From Halogeometricum rufum (lineage in GTDB: Archaea; Halobacteriota; Halobacteria; Halobacteriales; Haloferacaceae), in NCBI RefSeq assembly GCF_900112175.1, contig NZ_FOYT01000004.1:234931-298930 (forward strand): a DNA stretch of 64,000 bases, in the 5' to 3' direction. The position numbers were made by a program, and so were the translations under genes. A model generated the notes under the pieces. The model saw only the letters and a program-made list of their open reading frames with translations, made no database searches and was not told where the DNA came from. Below are positions 1 to 7,771 of this stretch, piece after piece. Position 1 is the first letter of the stretch; each line of letters begins with the position of its first letter.

Positions 1-44
1 GAACTACCCGCATCAACTAACTCCGTTCGTGTCGTACGCCCGTC

Positions 45-2150
45 ATGGCCGATTCCGAAGACAGGGAGTTCGAGGCGCGACAGACCATCTGTCCGTTCTG
101 CGGCGTCGGGTGCGCACTCGCGTACGACCCGAAAAACGGGAAGGCGACGGGACGAGAGGGGCCGGTGAACGCGCGCGGCGAACTCTGCCCGAAGGGGGTG
201 GCGGCGTTCGACGTCGTGGACCACGACGACCGGTTGACGAAACCGCTCGTTCGCGAACACGGCCGGTTCGTCACCGCCCCGTGGGAGGAGGCGTTCGACC
301 GCATCGAGGCGGCGTTCGGCGACATCGTCGCGGAACACGGGCCGGACGCGCTGACCTTCTTCGCCTCCTCGAACTGCACGAACGAGGAGAACTACGTCCT
401 CCAGAAACTCGCGCGCATGCTCGGCACGAACAGCGTGGACAACTGCGCGCGCCTCTGTCACTCCTCCACCGTCGCCGCGATGGGCGAACGGTTCGGCGCG
501 GGGGCGATGACGAACTCGATGGCGGACCTGAGGGAGGCGGACGCCTACCTCGTCGTCGGCGCCAACCCGGCCGAGAACCACCCCATCACCTTCCAGTCGT
601 ACCTCGCGCCCGCCATCAAGTCGGGGACGACGCTGATACACGTCGACCCGCGGGCGAACGCGACGACCAAGCAGGCGGACCACCACCTCCCGGTCAGACC
701 GGGCTACGACATCCCCCTGCTGAACGCGATGGCGAAGGTGGTCGTCGAGGAGGGACTGACCGACGAGGCGTTCCTCGACGAACGCGTCGAGGGGTACGAC
801 GCGCTACGCGCGTTCCTCGACGACGTGGACGTGGACCGGAACGCGGACCTGGCCGGCGTCGACGCCGACGAACTGCGCGCGGCGGCGCGCGCGTACGCGA
901 GTGTCGAACGCGGTGCCATCTTCACCGGGATGGGGATGAGCCAGCACCACTGCGGGACTGACAACGTCCACGCCCTCCTCAACCTCGCACTCCTGACCGG
1001 GAACGTCGGAAAGCCGGGGTCCGGGGTGAACCCGCTCCGCGGGCAGAACAACGTTCAGGGCGCGGGCGACGTGGGCGCACTGCCGAACGTCCTCCCCGGC
1101 TACCGGCCGGTGACGGACGAGGACGCGCGGGAACGACTGGCCGCGGAGTGGGGCATCGAACCCCCGCCGATGCCGGGGTTGACGGAGGTGGAGGCGACGC
1201 ACGCGTTCGGCGACGAGGTGCGCGGCGCGTTCGTCCTCGGCGAGAACCCGGCGATGACGGAACCGAACGCGAACCGCGTCAGAGAGCAGTTCGAACGCCT
1301 CGACTTCCTCGTGGTGCAGGACCTGTTCCGCACGGAGACGGCCGAACACGCCGACGTGGTGCTTCCGGGGAGCGCGTGGGCCGAACGCGGCGGGACCGTC
1401 ACGAACACCGACCGACAGGTCCAGCGGATGCGACCGAACGGCGACCCGCCGGGCGACGCCCGACCGGACCTCGACGTCCTCTGCGAACTCGGCGCGCGAC
1501 TGGTCGACGCCGACGCGTTCGACTACGACGGTCCCGAGGCGGTGTTCGAGGAGTTGACTCGCGTGACGCCGCAGTACGCGGGGATGTCGTACGACGGCAT
1601 CGGCGCCGGGAGCCAGCGGTGGCCGTTCCCCGAGGGCGCCGAGGAGGGCACCGCTGTCCTCCACCGGGAGACGTTCGGCACCGGCGAGAAACGGGCCGAA
1701 CTGCGGGTCGTCGAACACGTCGACCCGGTGGACTCCGTCGACGACGACGAACTCGTCCTGACGACCGGTCGGGTCCTCCAGCACTTCAACAGCGGGGCGC
1801 TCAGCCGTCGGTCGGGCATCCTCGTCCGTCTCCGCGGCGAGGACGTTCTCCAGATTCACCCCGACGACGCCGCCGCGCGCGGCATCGAGGACGGCGACGA
1901 AGTCCGCGTCAGCAACGACCGAGGGACGGTGACCGTCGAAGCGGACGTGACCCCCGGCATCAGGCACGGGACGGTGTTCGCGACGTTCCACTACGCCGAC
2001 CCGCTGGTGAACGTCCTCACCGGCGACACGCTCGACCCGGTGGCGAAGATTCCCGAGTACAAACACTCGGCCGTCCGCGTCAGCGTCGAACGCGCGGACG
2101 AGTCCGGCGAACCCGCCGACGAGTCGGGGGCGGCGACGGGGACTGATTGA
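45..2150 (+). CDS. fdhF: Formate dehydrogenase-type molybdopterin oxidoreductase, alpha subunit
   Basis: 701 residues of the Mo/W-bisMGD oxidoreductase family. The N-terminus has the 4Fe-4S set C16-x2-C19-x3-C23 and C48 followed by PKG. The active-site segment reads NCARLCH with C138-H139 at the position of the Sec/Cys-His pair of formate dehydrogenases, so this is a Cys form and is more FDH-like than assimilatory nitrate-reductase-like. An LRGQNNVQGAGDVG segment near 343-356 carries the conserved Arg/Gly cofactor region, and a molydop-binding barrel fills the last ~120 residues. There is no Tat signal, so the enzyme should be cytoplasmic. No beta/gamma or membrane subunit is adjacent in the window; upstream genes are out of view. 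Likely reaction: formate to CO2 with an unknown acceptor. The exact substrate is inferred. Confidence 0.85.
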   Translation: MADSEDREFEARQTICPFCGVGCALAYDPKNGKATGREGPVNARGELCPKGVAAFDVVDHDDRLTKPLVREHGRFVTAPWEEAFDRIEAAFGDIVAEHGPDALTFFASSNCTNEENYVLQKLARMLGTNSVDNCARLCHSSTVAAMGERFGAGAMTNSMADLREADAYLVVGANPAENHPITFQSYLAPAIKSGTTLIHVDPRANATTKQADHHLPVRPGYDIPLLNAMAKVVVEEGLTDEAFLDERVEGYDALRAFLDDVDVDRNADLAGVDADELRAAARAYASVERGAIFTGMGMSQHHCGTDNVHALLNLALLTGNVGKPGSGVNPLRGQNNVQGAGDVGALPNVLPGYRPVTDEDARERLAAEWGIEPPPMPGLTEVEATHAFGDEVRGAFVLGENPAMTEPNANRVREQFERLDFLVVQDLFRTETAEHADVVLPGSAWAERGGTVTNTDRQVQRMRPNGDPPGDARPDLDVLCELGARLVDADAFDYDGPEAVFEELTRVTPQYAGMSYDGIGAGSQRWPFPEGAEEGTAVLHRETFGTGEKRAELRVVEHVDPVDSVDDDELVLTTGRVLQHFNSGALSRRSGILVRLRGEDVLQIHPDDAAARGIEDGDEVRVSNDRGTVTVEADVTPGIRHGTVFATFHYADPLVNVLTGDTLDPVAKIPEYKHSAVRVSVERADESGEPADESGAATGTD

Positions 2151-2183
2151 TACGCCCCGGTGACGTATCGTCGGGTGAGGACC

Positions 2184-2624
2184 ATGGACCACATTCAATT
2201 CGTATACACGTTCGGGATGGAGGAATCGGAGGTGGAGGAGCGACTCCGCTCGGAGGTGGCCGGAGTGCTGTCGTTGGCCGACGACGGGACGGCGTACGGC
2301 GTCCCCGTCCACCACTACTACGACGGCGAGTCGCTCTACTTCAGACTCGGCGACGACGACCACAGCAAGAAGCTGTCGTTCGTGGAGACGACGACGGAGG
2401 CGTCGTTCGTCCTCTTCGGCGTCGAGGAACCGGAGTCGTGGAGCGTCCTCGTCGCGGGGACGCTCAGGAGACTGACCGGCGAAGAACGGGAAGCGTTCGA
2501 CGCGGCCGAGATAAACGAGGACTTCGGGCCGTTTCGGGTGTTCGACGAAGCGGTGGACGAGGTGGAACTCGAACTCTTCGAGATGGAGATATCGTCCGTC
2601 ACCGGGCGGCAGACGGGGAGGTAA
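2184..2624 (+). CDS. Pyridoxamine 5'-phosphate oxidase-like flavin split-barrel protein
   Basis: 146 residues from the ATG at 2184, which opens MDHIQFVYTFGM; an in-frame ATG 24 bases upstream gives a less likely start. The order GVPVHHYYDGESLYFRL, then a lysine-containing HSKKLSFVE segment, then SWSVLVAGTLRRL is the usual beta-barrel pattern of small FMN-binding PNPOx-like proteins. The gene starts 33 bases after the formate dehydrogenase stop on the same strand, so the two may be cotranscribed. Small members of this family bind FMN, F420 or heme; the cofactor cannot be told from sequence alone. The C-terminus (residues 105-140) is very acidic and fits a haloarchaeal cytoplasmic protein. Confidence 0.75.
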   Translation: MDHIQFVYTFGMEESEVEERLRSEVAGVLSLADDGTAYGVPVHHYYDGESLYFRLGDDDHSKKLSFVETTTEASFVLFGVEEPESWSVLVAGTLRRLTGEEREAFDAAEINEDFGPFRVFDEAVDEVELELFEMEISSVTGRQTGR

Positions 2625-2661
2625 CGTCCCGAACGGGACTCCGCGGGCGGGCGAGAGAGCG

Positions 2662-5196
2662 TTACGCGCTCGTCTCGGGGGCTAGCCGCCAAGTGACGCG
2701 TCCGACTTCCTCGTCACCGTACAGTTGGCGGGCGGAAACCTCGAACGACCCGCGGCGGTGTTCCTTCGGGACGTCGACCAAGAGCGTCGCCCTCGCCCGA
2801 GAGCCGATTGGCAGCGTCGTCTCGCCGAACGTCGTCCGGCCGTGCGGATTCACCGGGATTCGGACGTCTCCATCCTCACCTTCGACCGTCGCGCCTCCGA
2901 GGTGTTCGTCCATCTTCGCGGCGTTCTCGCGGGGGAGTTGGATGAACGCGCGGGACCCCTTGGGAAGGGCCGCGTCTATCGATAACCGCGTCCGTACGTT
3001 CTCGCGCCGCCCGCCGGCGATGAAGAACGGCAACCGGACGAACGAGAACCCGGCCGCGGGCGCGTTCGAGACGACGTTGAAGTTGCGCCACGCGACGTTG
3101 TTGCGTTCGCTGACGAACCGCCTGTAATTCTCCATCGTATCGAAGTCCGTCGGTTCCGGCGCGGGGTCCGCCTCGGACCCGATCAGCGCCACGAAGCAGT
3201 AGTGGCCCGCCTCGGGAAGGTCAGCTTCGTCCCACTCGATCGGACCGGCCACCGTCAGCGTCTCGTCGTCCGCGGGGACGTTCGAGACGGTGACGGTCCC
3301 GATTTCGTTGTCGGCCCACAGATGGCCCCACATGAGCGTCGACGGTTCGCAGTAGTACACCGTCGCGGTCACGTCCCTCGCGTCGACCGGTCCGCGGTTG
3401 TCGATGCGGACGTAGACGTAGTGGTCCTGCCCGGAGACGACCAGCGACCCGAGCGAGTCGCTGTCGACGTTCTCGCCGGTGCCGAACTCCGTCTGCGGGT
3501 CGGCGGAGGCGTCGTGTCGGACGAAGACGTCTGGGCTGCGCCAGAGAGTCGGATGGTCGTGCGGGTCGCCGGTGTCGCCGACGTGGTCCCGGAGGAACGG
3601 GTCCGGTTCGGTGTTGAGGACCTCCTCGGAAATCCACTGCAGGTTCGGCATGACCCCGATGCGGTCGACCGTCGGGTCGAACGAGGGCGTGTTCCCCTCG
3701 CCGGGGGCCGCGCCGGGCGCAGGCCGTCGACTCAGAATCTGGCGCAGATGGCGGGGGCTGAACCGGTATCCCAGGTTCGCCTCGGCCATGCTCTGGACGG
3801 ACACCGCCGCACCGGCGACGATGGCCGACGCCGACGAGGTCCCGCTAAAGTCGGTGAAGACACGGTCGGTCACTGACTCGGGAGTCTCCCCTTCGACGCC
3901 GAGCGTGGTCACGTCTCTCCCCCACGCGAAGCAGTCGATCCGGCTTCCGTAGTTGGAGAAGTCCGCCCGGGCGCGCGCACCACTGACCGCGGGGAAGAGG
4001 GGGTCCTTACAGGCGCCCACTAGGATAGCGCCCGAGTCCTCGAACGTCGGCGCGTCTCGGTTCAGTTCGACCTCGACGAGAGGCGTCTCGCCGTCGATTT
4101 GCAGCAACGAACTGAGCGTGTCCAGATCGACCCCGGTGTCGCCGCCGGGAATACCGTTTCCGGCCGCTTCGACGACGACGATTCCCAGCGCCGTACAGAG
4201 GCGAATCGCGTCGAAGTTGTGTCGTTGGGCCTCCGCCGGCGAGAGCTTGTAGTTGCCCTCACTCGTGTCGATGAGCAACGGACTCAGTTCGATGAGCAGA
4301 ACGTCACCGAATCGGAGTTCCTTCGCGGCGACGAGCAGTGCGTCGGTGAGGCCACCCGCGTCGTCTTCGTTGATGTCGGCGATGTTCTTCGCCGAAATCG
4401 CTTCGACGGAGTCGAGTTCCGGGACGACGCCGAGGACCGCCTGGTCGTTGTCCCGACCGGCGACGACGCCGAGAACGGCCGTCCCGTGGTTTATCGCCTC
4501 GACTCGGGCCGCCGGTTCGGTCGCGTCGTCGGGGTTCAACACCGGCGCGTTCTCGCCTGCAAGGAGTGCGCTCTCGGTGAGGTTTAAATCGGTGTGATCG
4601 AACTTCCAGCCGTGTTCGATGTCGACGAATCGAACGGTGCTCCCCTGACCGTCGCCGCCCGGGACGGCCCACGCGCCTGTCGCGACGGTGTCTCGAGCGG
4701 AGGGGTGGACGATTGCACCGATGCCCGTCGGGGCCGCTTCGAGGAACTGCTGTGCAGTGAAGAACGGGTCGTCCTGGTACTGAACGGTGACGGAAGCCGG
4801 AATCGGCTCTCCCGGGACGTAAGCCGTCTCGACCGTACTCCAATCCTCGAGTTCCCGTGCTAACTCCAACGGGTCGCGTCCGACCGGACACTCCGCCACG
4901 AAGTACGTGAGGAGGTTGGGAGGACGGTACGTCGGGTCGGCCTTCGTCGCTCGTCGAACTAATCGAGTAATCTCCTTCGAGTCGAGCGCACGAAGGAGTT
5001 TCCGGAGGCTCACGCCGGGGAACTTCGCCTCGACGTCGCTCCACGGACCGATGCCGCGTCTTTCGACGACGTCCTCGACGGCGTCCTCGTAGGGAATCGT
5101 CACGTCGTCGCGGAACTTCACCACGACGGGTTGTCCGTACGCTCGTTCCGCTGCACTCACGCCGTCCGGCCGTCGCTCTCGCGTCTCGTTTTCCAT
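2662..5196 (-). CDS. Subtilisin-like S8 family serine peptidase, no signal peptide
   Basis: 844 residues from the ATG at 5196; a GTG three codons upstream (5205) is possible. The catalytic set is visible: D192 in VDIEHGW, H237 in NHGTAVLG, oxyanion N347 in AAGN and S454 in SGTSSAS. About 190 residues precede the catalytic domain and may act as a pro-region. After about residue 500 comes a long beta-rich C-terminal part (about 340 residues) resembling non-catalytic accessory domains. Unusually for a halolysin-like protease, no Sec or Tat signal is seen at either possible start; the N-terminus MENETRERRPDG is hydrophilic. It may act inside the cell, or be exported by an unrecognised route. It converges on the flavin protein gene, with 37 bases between the stops. 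Confidence 0.85.
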   Translation of the reverse strand: MENETRERRPDGVSAAERAYGQPVVVKFRDDVTIPYEDAVEDVVERRGIGPWSDVEAKFPGVSLRKLLRALDSKEITRLVRRATKADPTYRPPNLLTYFVAECPVGRDPLELARELEDWSTVETAYVPGEPIPASVTVQYQDDPFFTAQQFLEAAPTGIGAIVHPSARDTVATGAWAVPGGDGQGSTVRFVDIEHGWKFDHTDLNLTESALLAGENAPVLNPDDATEPAARVEAINHGTAVLGVVAGRDNDQAVLGVVPELDSVEAISAKNIADINEDDAGGLTDALLVAAKELRFGDVLLIELSPLLIDTSEGNYKLSPAEAQRHNFDAIRLCTALGIVVVEAAGNGIPGGDTGVDLDTLSSLLQIDGETPLVEVELNRDAPTFEDSGAILVGACKDPLFPAVSGARARADFSNYGSRIDCFAWGRDVTTLGVEGETPESVTDRVFTDFSGTSSASAIVAGAAVSVQSMAEANLGYRFSPRHLRQILSRRPAPGAAPGEGNTPSFDPTVDRIGVMPNLQWISEEVLNTEPDPFLRDHVGDTGDPHDHPTLWRSPDVFVRHDASADPQTEFGTGENVDSDSLGSLVVSGQDHYVYVRIDNRGPVDARDVTATVYYCEPSTLMWGHLWADNEIGTVTVSNVPADDETLTVAGPIEWDEADLPEAGHYCFVALIGSEADPAPEPTDFDTMENYRRFVSERNNVAWRNFNVVSNAPAAGFSFVRLPFFIAGGRRENVRTRLSIDAALPKGSRAFIQLPRENAAKMDEHLGGATVEGEDGDVRIPVNPHGRTTFGETTLPIGSRARATLLVDVPKEHRRGSFEVSARQLYGDEEVGRVTWRLAPETSA

Positions 5197-5205
5197 CTGT
5201 ATCAC

Positions 5206-5491
5206 TTCCGTCCGGCCCGAAGCGACGACGCATCGAGTCCGACGAACCCATTACATTACGCTCTCTCGGGCAATAACCTTCGCTACTCCTCGGTTTGGAG
5301 ACTTTCGGCCGTCCAGACGGCAGGGTTTCGATCGGCCCGGACTCCGAGCATCTCTCCGTTCGAGGGAGTAGGTCGAGACGGGACACCGAACAGCACAGTC
5401 GCACGTCGCTATCAGTCAGTATTTTCTATTACAGTTAATCAGACGACGTCTGTATGTCCGAGAACCGCGCGGCGCAGTTCGGTGTGATACA
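5206..5491. other. Intergenic region with divergent promoters
   Basis: About 290 bases between the protease start and a small + strand reading frame. It is less GC-rich than the flanking genes. A TATTTTCTATTACAGTTAAT segment at about 5420-5440 could provide core promoter elements toward the + strand. I see no gene, RNA or strong repeat. Confidence 0.4.
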
Positions 5492-5620
5492 ATGAATCTC
5501 GAGGAATTTATCGAAACGCGCGGATCGGAAGAGGGCGGAGAGACGTTCCAACTCCACTTCGGCGGCGAGAGCGGGTTCGTCGTCCTCCAACCGTACGAGG
5601 AGTTCCAGCCCGGCCAATGA
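5492..5620 (+). CDS. Small acidic hypothetical protein, 42 aa
   Basis: A 42-residue frame starts at ATG 5492 and ends TGA 5620. It begins MNLEEFIETRGSEEG and ends VVLQPYEEFQPGQ. Its composition (11 Glu, no Lys, two aromatic-rich stretches) matches neighbouring real proteins, and the wobble positions are mostly G or C. It is followed within 15 bases by a run of seven T (5635-5641) behind a GC-rich stretch, which looks like an archaeal terminator. No known family was recognised. It could be a real microprotein or a fragment. Confidence 0.4.
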   Translation: MNLEEFIETRGSEEGGETFQLHFGGESGFVVLQPYEEFQPGQ

Positions 5621-5645
5621 GCGTCGGCGGTCGCTTTTTTTCGCC
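5621..5645 (+). terminator. Probable T-run terminator after the 42-aa ORF
   Basis: A GC-rich stretch is followed by seven consecutive T at 5635-5641, just after the TGA at 5620. Archaeal transcription commonly ends at such T runs. No strong hairpin is needed or seen. Confidence 0.4.
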
Positions 5646-5731
5646 GAGCGGAGAACGCACGGCCACGAACGATGCGTCGAGTTCCTATCGATTCCTCTTT
5701 CGCCGTCGTCCCTCACCCGACCGCCGAGTTG

Positions 5732-5752
5732 GGTAGCAAAACTAGCAAAACC
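5732..5752. repeat. Direct repeat of TAGCAAAAC upstream of parA
   Basis: GGTAGCAAAAC is followed at once by TAGCAAAACC, giving two head-to-tail copies of TAGCAAAAC. The block ends about 24 bases before the parA TATA element. Related blocks lie after the AAA+ gene (9463-9509). The position suggests an operator or centromere-like site for the ParA module; this is inference. Confidence 0.4.
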
Positions 5753-5775
5753 ATACGAATAGCCTTTGCCGGAAA

Positions 5776-5783
5776 GTATAAGT
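5776..5783 (+). promoter_or_regulatory. TATA element for leaderless parA
   Basis: GTATAAGT is centred 27 bases before the ATG at 5806. This is the spacing expected for a leaderless haloarchaeal transcript and is why 5806 is chosen over the upstream TTG/ATG at 5785/5788. Confidence 0.55.
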
Positions 5784-5805
5784 TTTGATGGACAAGCCGT
5801 GCAGT

Positions 5806-6606
5806 ATGAGTGGTCCGGCAAAACTCTGCGTCTCGAACCAGAAGGGTGGGGTGGGAAAGACGACTATCGCCATCAACGTGGCGGGCGCGATAAACGAACG
5901 CGGCCACGACGTGTTGTTCGTCGACTTGGACCCGCAGGGCAACGCGACGGAGAACCTCGGTCTGATGGAGGCGTACGACGACGAACCGCCGACGCTGTTC
6001 GACTGTCTCACGGACCCCGAGACGCGGGAGGCGGTGACCGACATCGTCCGGGAACACGAGGAGATGGACGTCATCCCCTCGAACATCGACATGACGGCCG
6101 CCGAGCCGGAACTGACGCTCTCGCGACGAAGCGGCGAACAGTTGGCGCTGGTCCTCCGCGAGGTGGAAGACGACTACGACTACGTCATCGTCGACTGTCC
6201 GCCGAACCTGGGTAACCTGATGGACAACGCCCTGTTCGCCACGCAGAACGTCCTCATCCCCGCTCTCGCCGAGTCCACTTCCAAGCGCGCGTTCGAACTA
6301 CTCTTCGACCACGTGGACGCGTTGGAGTACGACTACGAGATAGACATCGAGGACTGCGGCGTCGTCGTCAACCGCATCGACGTGCGGAAGAAACAGGCCC
6401 GCGAGATGGTCGAGTGGATCAACGCCGCGTTCGACGACGTGCCGGTGTGGCAGGTTCGCGAACGCGCGGACGTCCAGAAGGCACTCGACGCCGGCGTCTC
6501 CCTCCTCCAGTACAACCCCGACTGCGACATGTGCGAGGTGTTCCGGGACGTCGCCGCCGGTCTAGACGACCAGTTCGGTCTGGAGGAACCGGAGGTCGAA
6601 GCATGA
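5806..6606 (+). CDS. parA: ParA/Soj/MinD-type partition ATPase
   Basis: 266 residues from the ATG at 5806. The deviant Walker A is KGGVGKTT (13-20) with the ParA signature lysine. Switch I region DLDPQGNAT and Walker B-like YVIVDCPPNLG follow, then a typical C-terminal helical region with VVVNRIDVRKKQA. This is a full-length single-domain ParA without an N-terminal HTH, like archaeal SegA/Soj proteins. Such ATPases move or position DNA together with a small DNA-binding partner. The next gene overlaps its stop by four bases (ATGA), and an Orc1 with an origin lies 4-6 kb away, so it probably serves segregation of this replicon. Repeats upstream of the promoter may be its binding sites. Confidence 0.85.
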   Translation: MSGPAKLCVSNQKGGVGKTTIAINVAGAINERGHDVLFVDLDPQGNATENLGLMEAYDDEPPTLFDCLTDPETREAVTDIVREHEEMDVIPSNIDMTAAEPELTLSRRSGEQLALVLREVEDDYDYVIVDCPPNLGNLMDNALFATQNVLIPALAESTSKRAFELLFDHVDALEYDYEIDIEDCGVVVNRIDVRKKQAREMVEWINAAFDDVPVWQVRERADVQKALDAGVSLLQYNPDCDMCEVFRDVAAGLDDQFGLEEPEVEA

Positions 6607-7043
6607 GCGGTGAGGACCGGGCCGACCGACTCCGACGCCGACGACAACGCGCCCGTGACAAGGTCAAGTCGGACGAGGGGGACGATACGGACGAGACGGC
6701 AGAGACGGCAAAACCGGACGAGACGGCAGAGTCAGACGAGGCGACAAAGCCGGACGAGACGGACGCGACGGGCGAGAGCGACGAGGGAGACGAGACAGGC
6801 GGGAGCGAAAAACCGACGCTGTCGGTCAAAGACGAACAGAAACCGACCTACATGTATCTCCCTCACTCGATTCGTCGTGACCTAGACCGGTCGTACTCGA
6901 TGCTGAAAGCCGAGTACGAGTACGAGTACCAGGAGGGTTTCGAGAAGAACCGGCACTTCTACCCGCTGGTCGTCTCTCTCGGACTGGAGGCCGTCGAGGA
7001 ACTGGACCCGGAAGACGTCCGTGCCCACCTCGCCGACGAATGA
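6603..7043 (+). CDS. ParA partner protein, candidate centromere-binding protein
   Basis: 146 residues; its ATG overlaps the parA stop (ATGA), so the two are translationally coupled. There are three parts: a basic N-terminus rich in Arg/Lys (RADRLRRRRQRARDKVK), an acidic low-complexity linker (about 22-68) made of repeated DET/DETAE units, and a folded C-terminal domain (about 75-146) beginning KPTYMYLPHSIRRDLDRSY. The C-terminal LPHSIRRDLDR segment resembles the beta-strand/helix start of ribbon-helix-helix-like domains of other ParA partners. No family was recognised with certainty. Role inferred from coupling: binds the partition site and stimulates ParA. Confidence 0.6.
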   Translation: MSGEDRADRLRRRRQRARDKVKSDEGDDTDETAETAKPDETAESDEATKPDETDATGESDEGDETGGSEKPTLSVKDEQKPTYMYLPHSIRRDLDRSYSMLKAEYEYEYQEGFEKNRHFYPLVVSLGLEAVEELDPEDVRAHLADE

Positions 7044-7132
7044 GAGGAGAGACCGACCCGAACGTCGCCGCGAGGGCCGTGTCCGTCCGCAAGGTCACTC
7101 CCGGTCGAAAATAGCGGTGACTGCGGCCGTCG

Positions 7133-7372
7133 TTACAGGTCTCGCAGTCGAATCTCGTCGTCCGTGACGGCCTGGACGCGCGCTTCCTGCAGGGGGTAGT
7201 CCTCCTCGTCGGAGTCGCCCCAGCCGAGTTTCGCCATCAGTTTCTCCGTGATGCCCGGGTCGGGGTCGATGTAGGCCGTCCCGTGTTCGACCGAGGAGAC
7301 GACGCCGACCTGGTTTCCGTCGCTATCCACGACCGGTTTGCCCGTCTCGTCGTCGGTGATAGTTGTCGCCAT
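7133..7372 (-). CDS. PRC-barrel domain protein, 79 aa
   Basis: 79 residues from the ATG at 7372; longer in-frame starts give a basic, non-haloarchaeal N-terminus. The sequence GKPVVDSDGNQVGVVSSVEHGTAYIDPDPGITEKL is the typical first half of a PRC-barrel, and the C-terminal AVTDDEIRLRDL closes the barrel. Such small haloarchaeal proteins are common; roles in RNA metabolism or protein interaction are known for other PRC-barrels, but none can be assigned here. AT-rich elements (TATATA and TTTAAA, about 7417-7436) lie 45-60 bases upstream and can serve as promoter. Confidence 0.75.
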   Translation of the reverse strand: MATTITDDETGKPVVDSDGNQVGVVSSVEHGTAYIDPDPGITEKLMAKLGWGDSDEEDYPLQEARVQAVTDDEIRLRDL

Positions 7373-7771
7373 GCAGTCGAAAGGTAGACCGGAACGATTG
7401 ATGGTGAGTGTGGCTGTATATACCGGGTGTTTTAAATTACGTCTCAGACACAGCGGACCAGCACGCGAATCTGCCCTCGTGAGACGACGAACGCCGACCA
7501 CAGGAGAGGCTCGAATTCGGGACGAGACCGGCCGTGATCCGGAGCAGAGAGCGACGAGAGAGACGAGATGGAAACGACGACAAAGATGTTTTTGCCGTCT
7601 TTGCCATCAAATTCGTCACGGAAGCCGAAACGCGACGGCGACCTCACGCCGCACGCCGCGTCCGAACGGTTTTGTCGGCCGACACGCCCCCGTGATGCGT
7701 TCGCGCGCGTCGAGTATCACGAGTGAGAACGAAGAATCGACTTTTTAACGAGGGTCGGCGAACAGGCGGAC
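7373..7771. other. Intergenic region between PRC-barrel gene and AAA+ gene
   Basis: About 400 bases with divergent promoters. The left edge holds TATATA/TTTAAA elements for the PRC-barrel gene. Near 7588-7610 a GTTTTTGCCGTCTTTGCC stretch resembles, on the other strand, the GGCAAA-type repeats seen around parA. The right edge has the AAA+ gene TATA. I see no convincing gene. Confidence 0.4.
7742..7748 (+). promoter_or_regulatory. TATA element for leaderless AAA+ gene
   Basis: TTTTTAA is centred 27 bases before the GTG at 7772 and supports that GTG as the start of a leaderless message. Confidence 0.5.
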
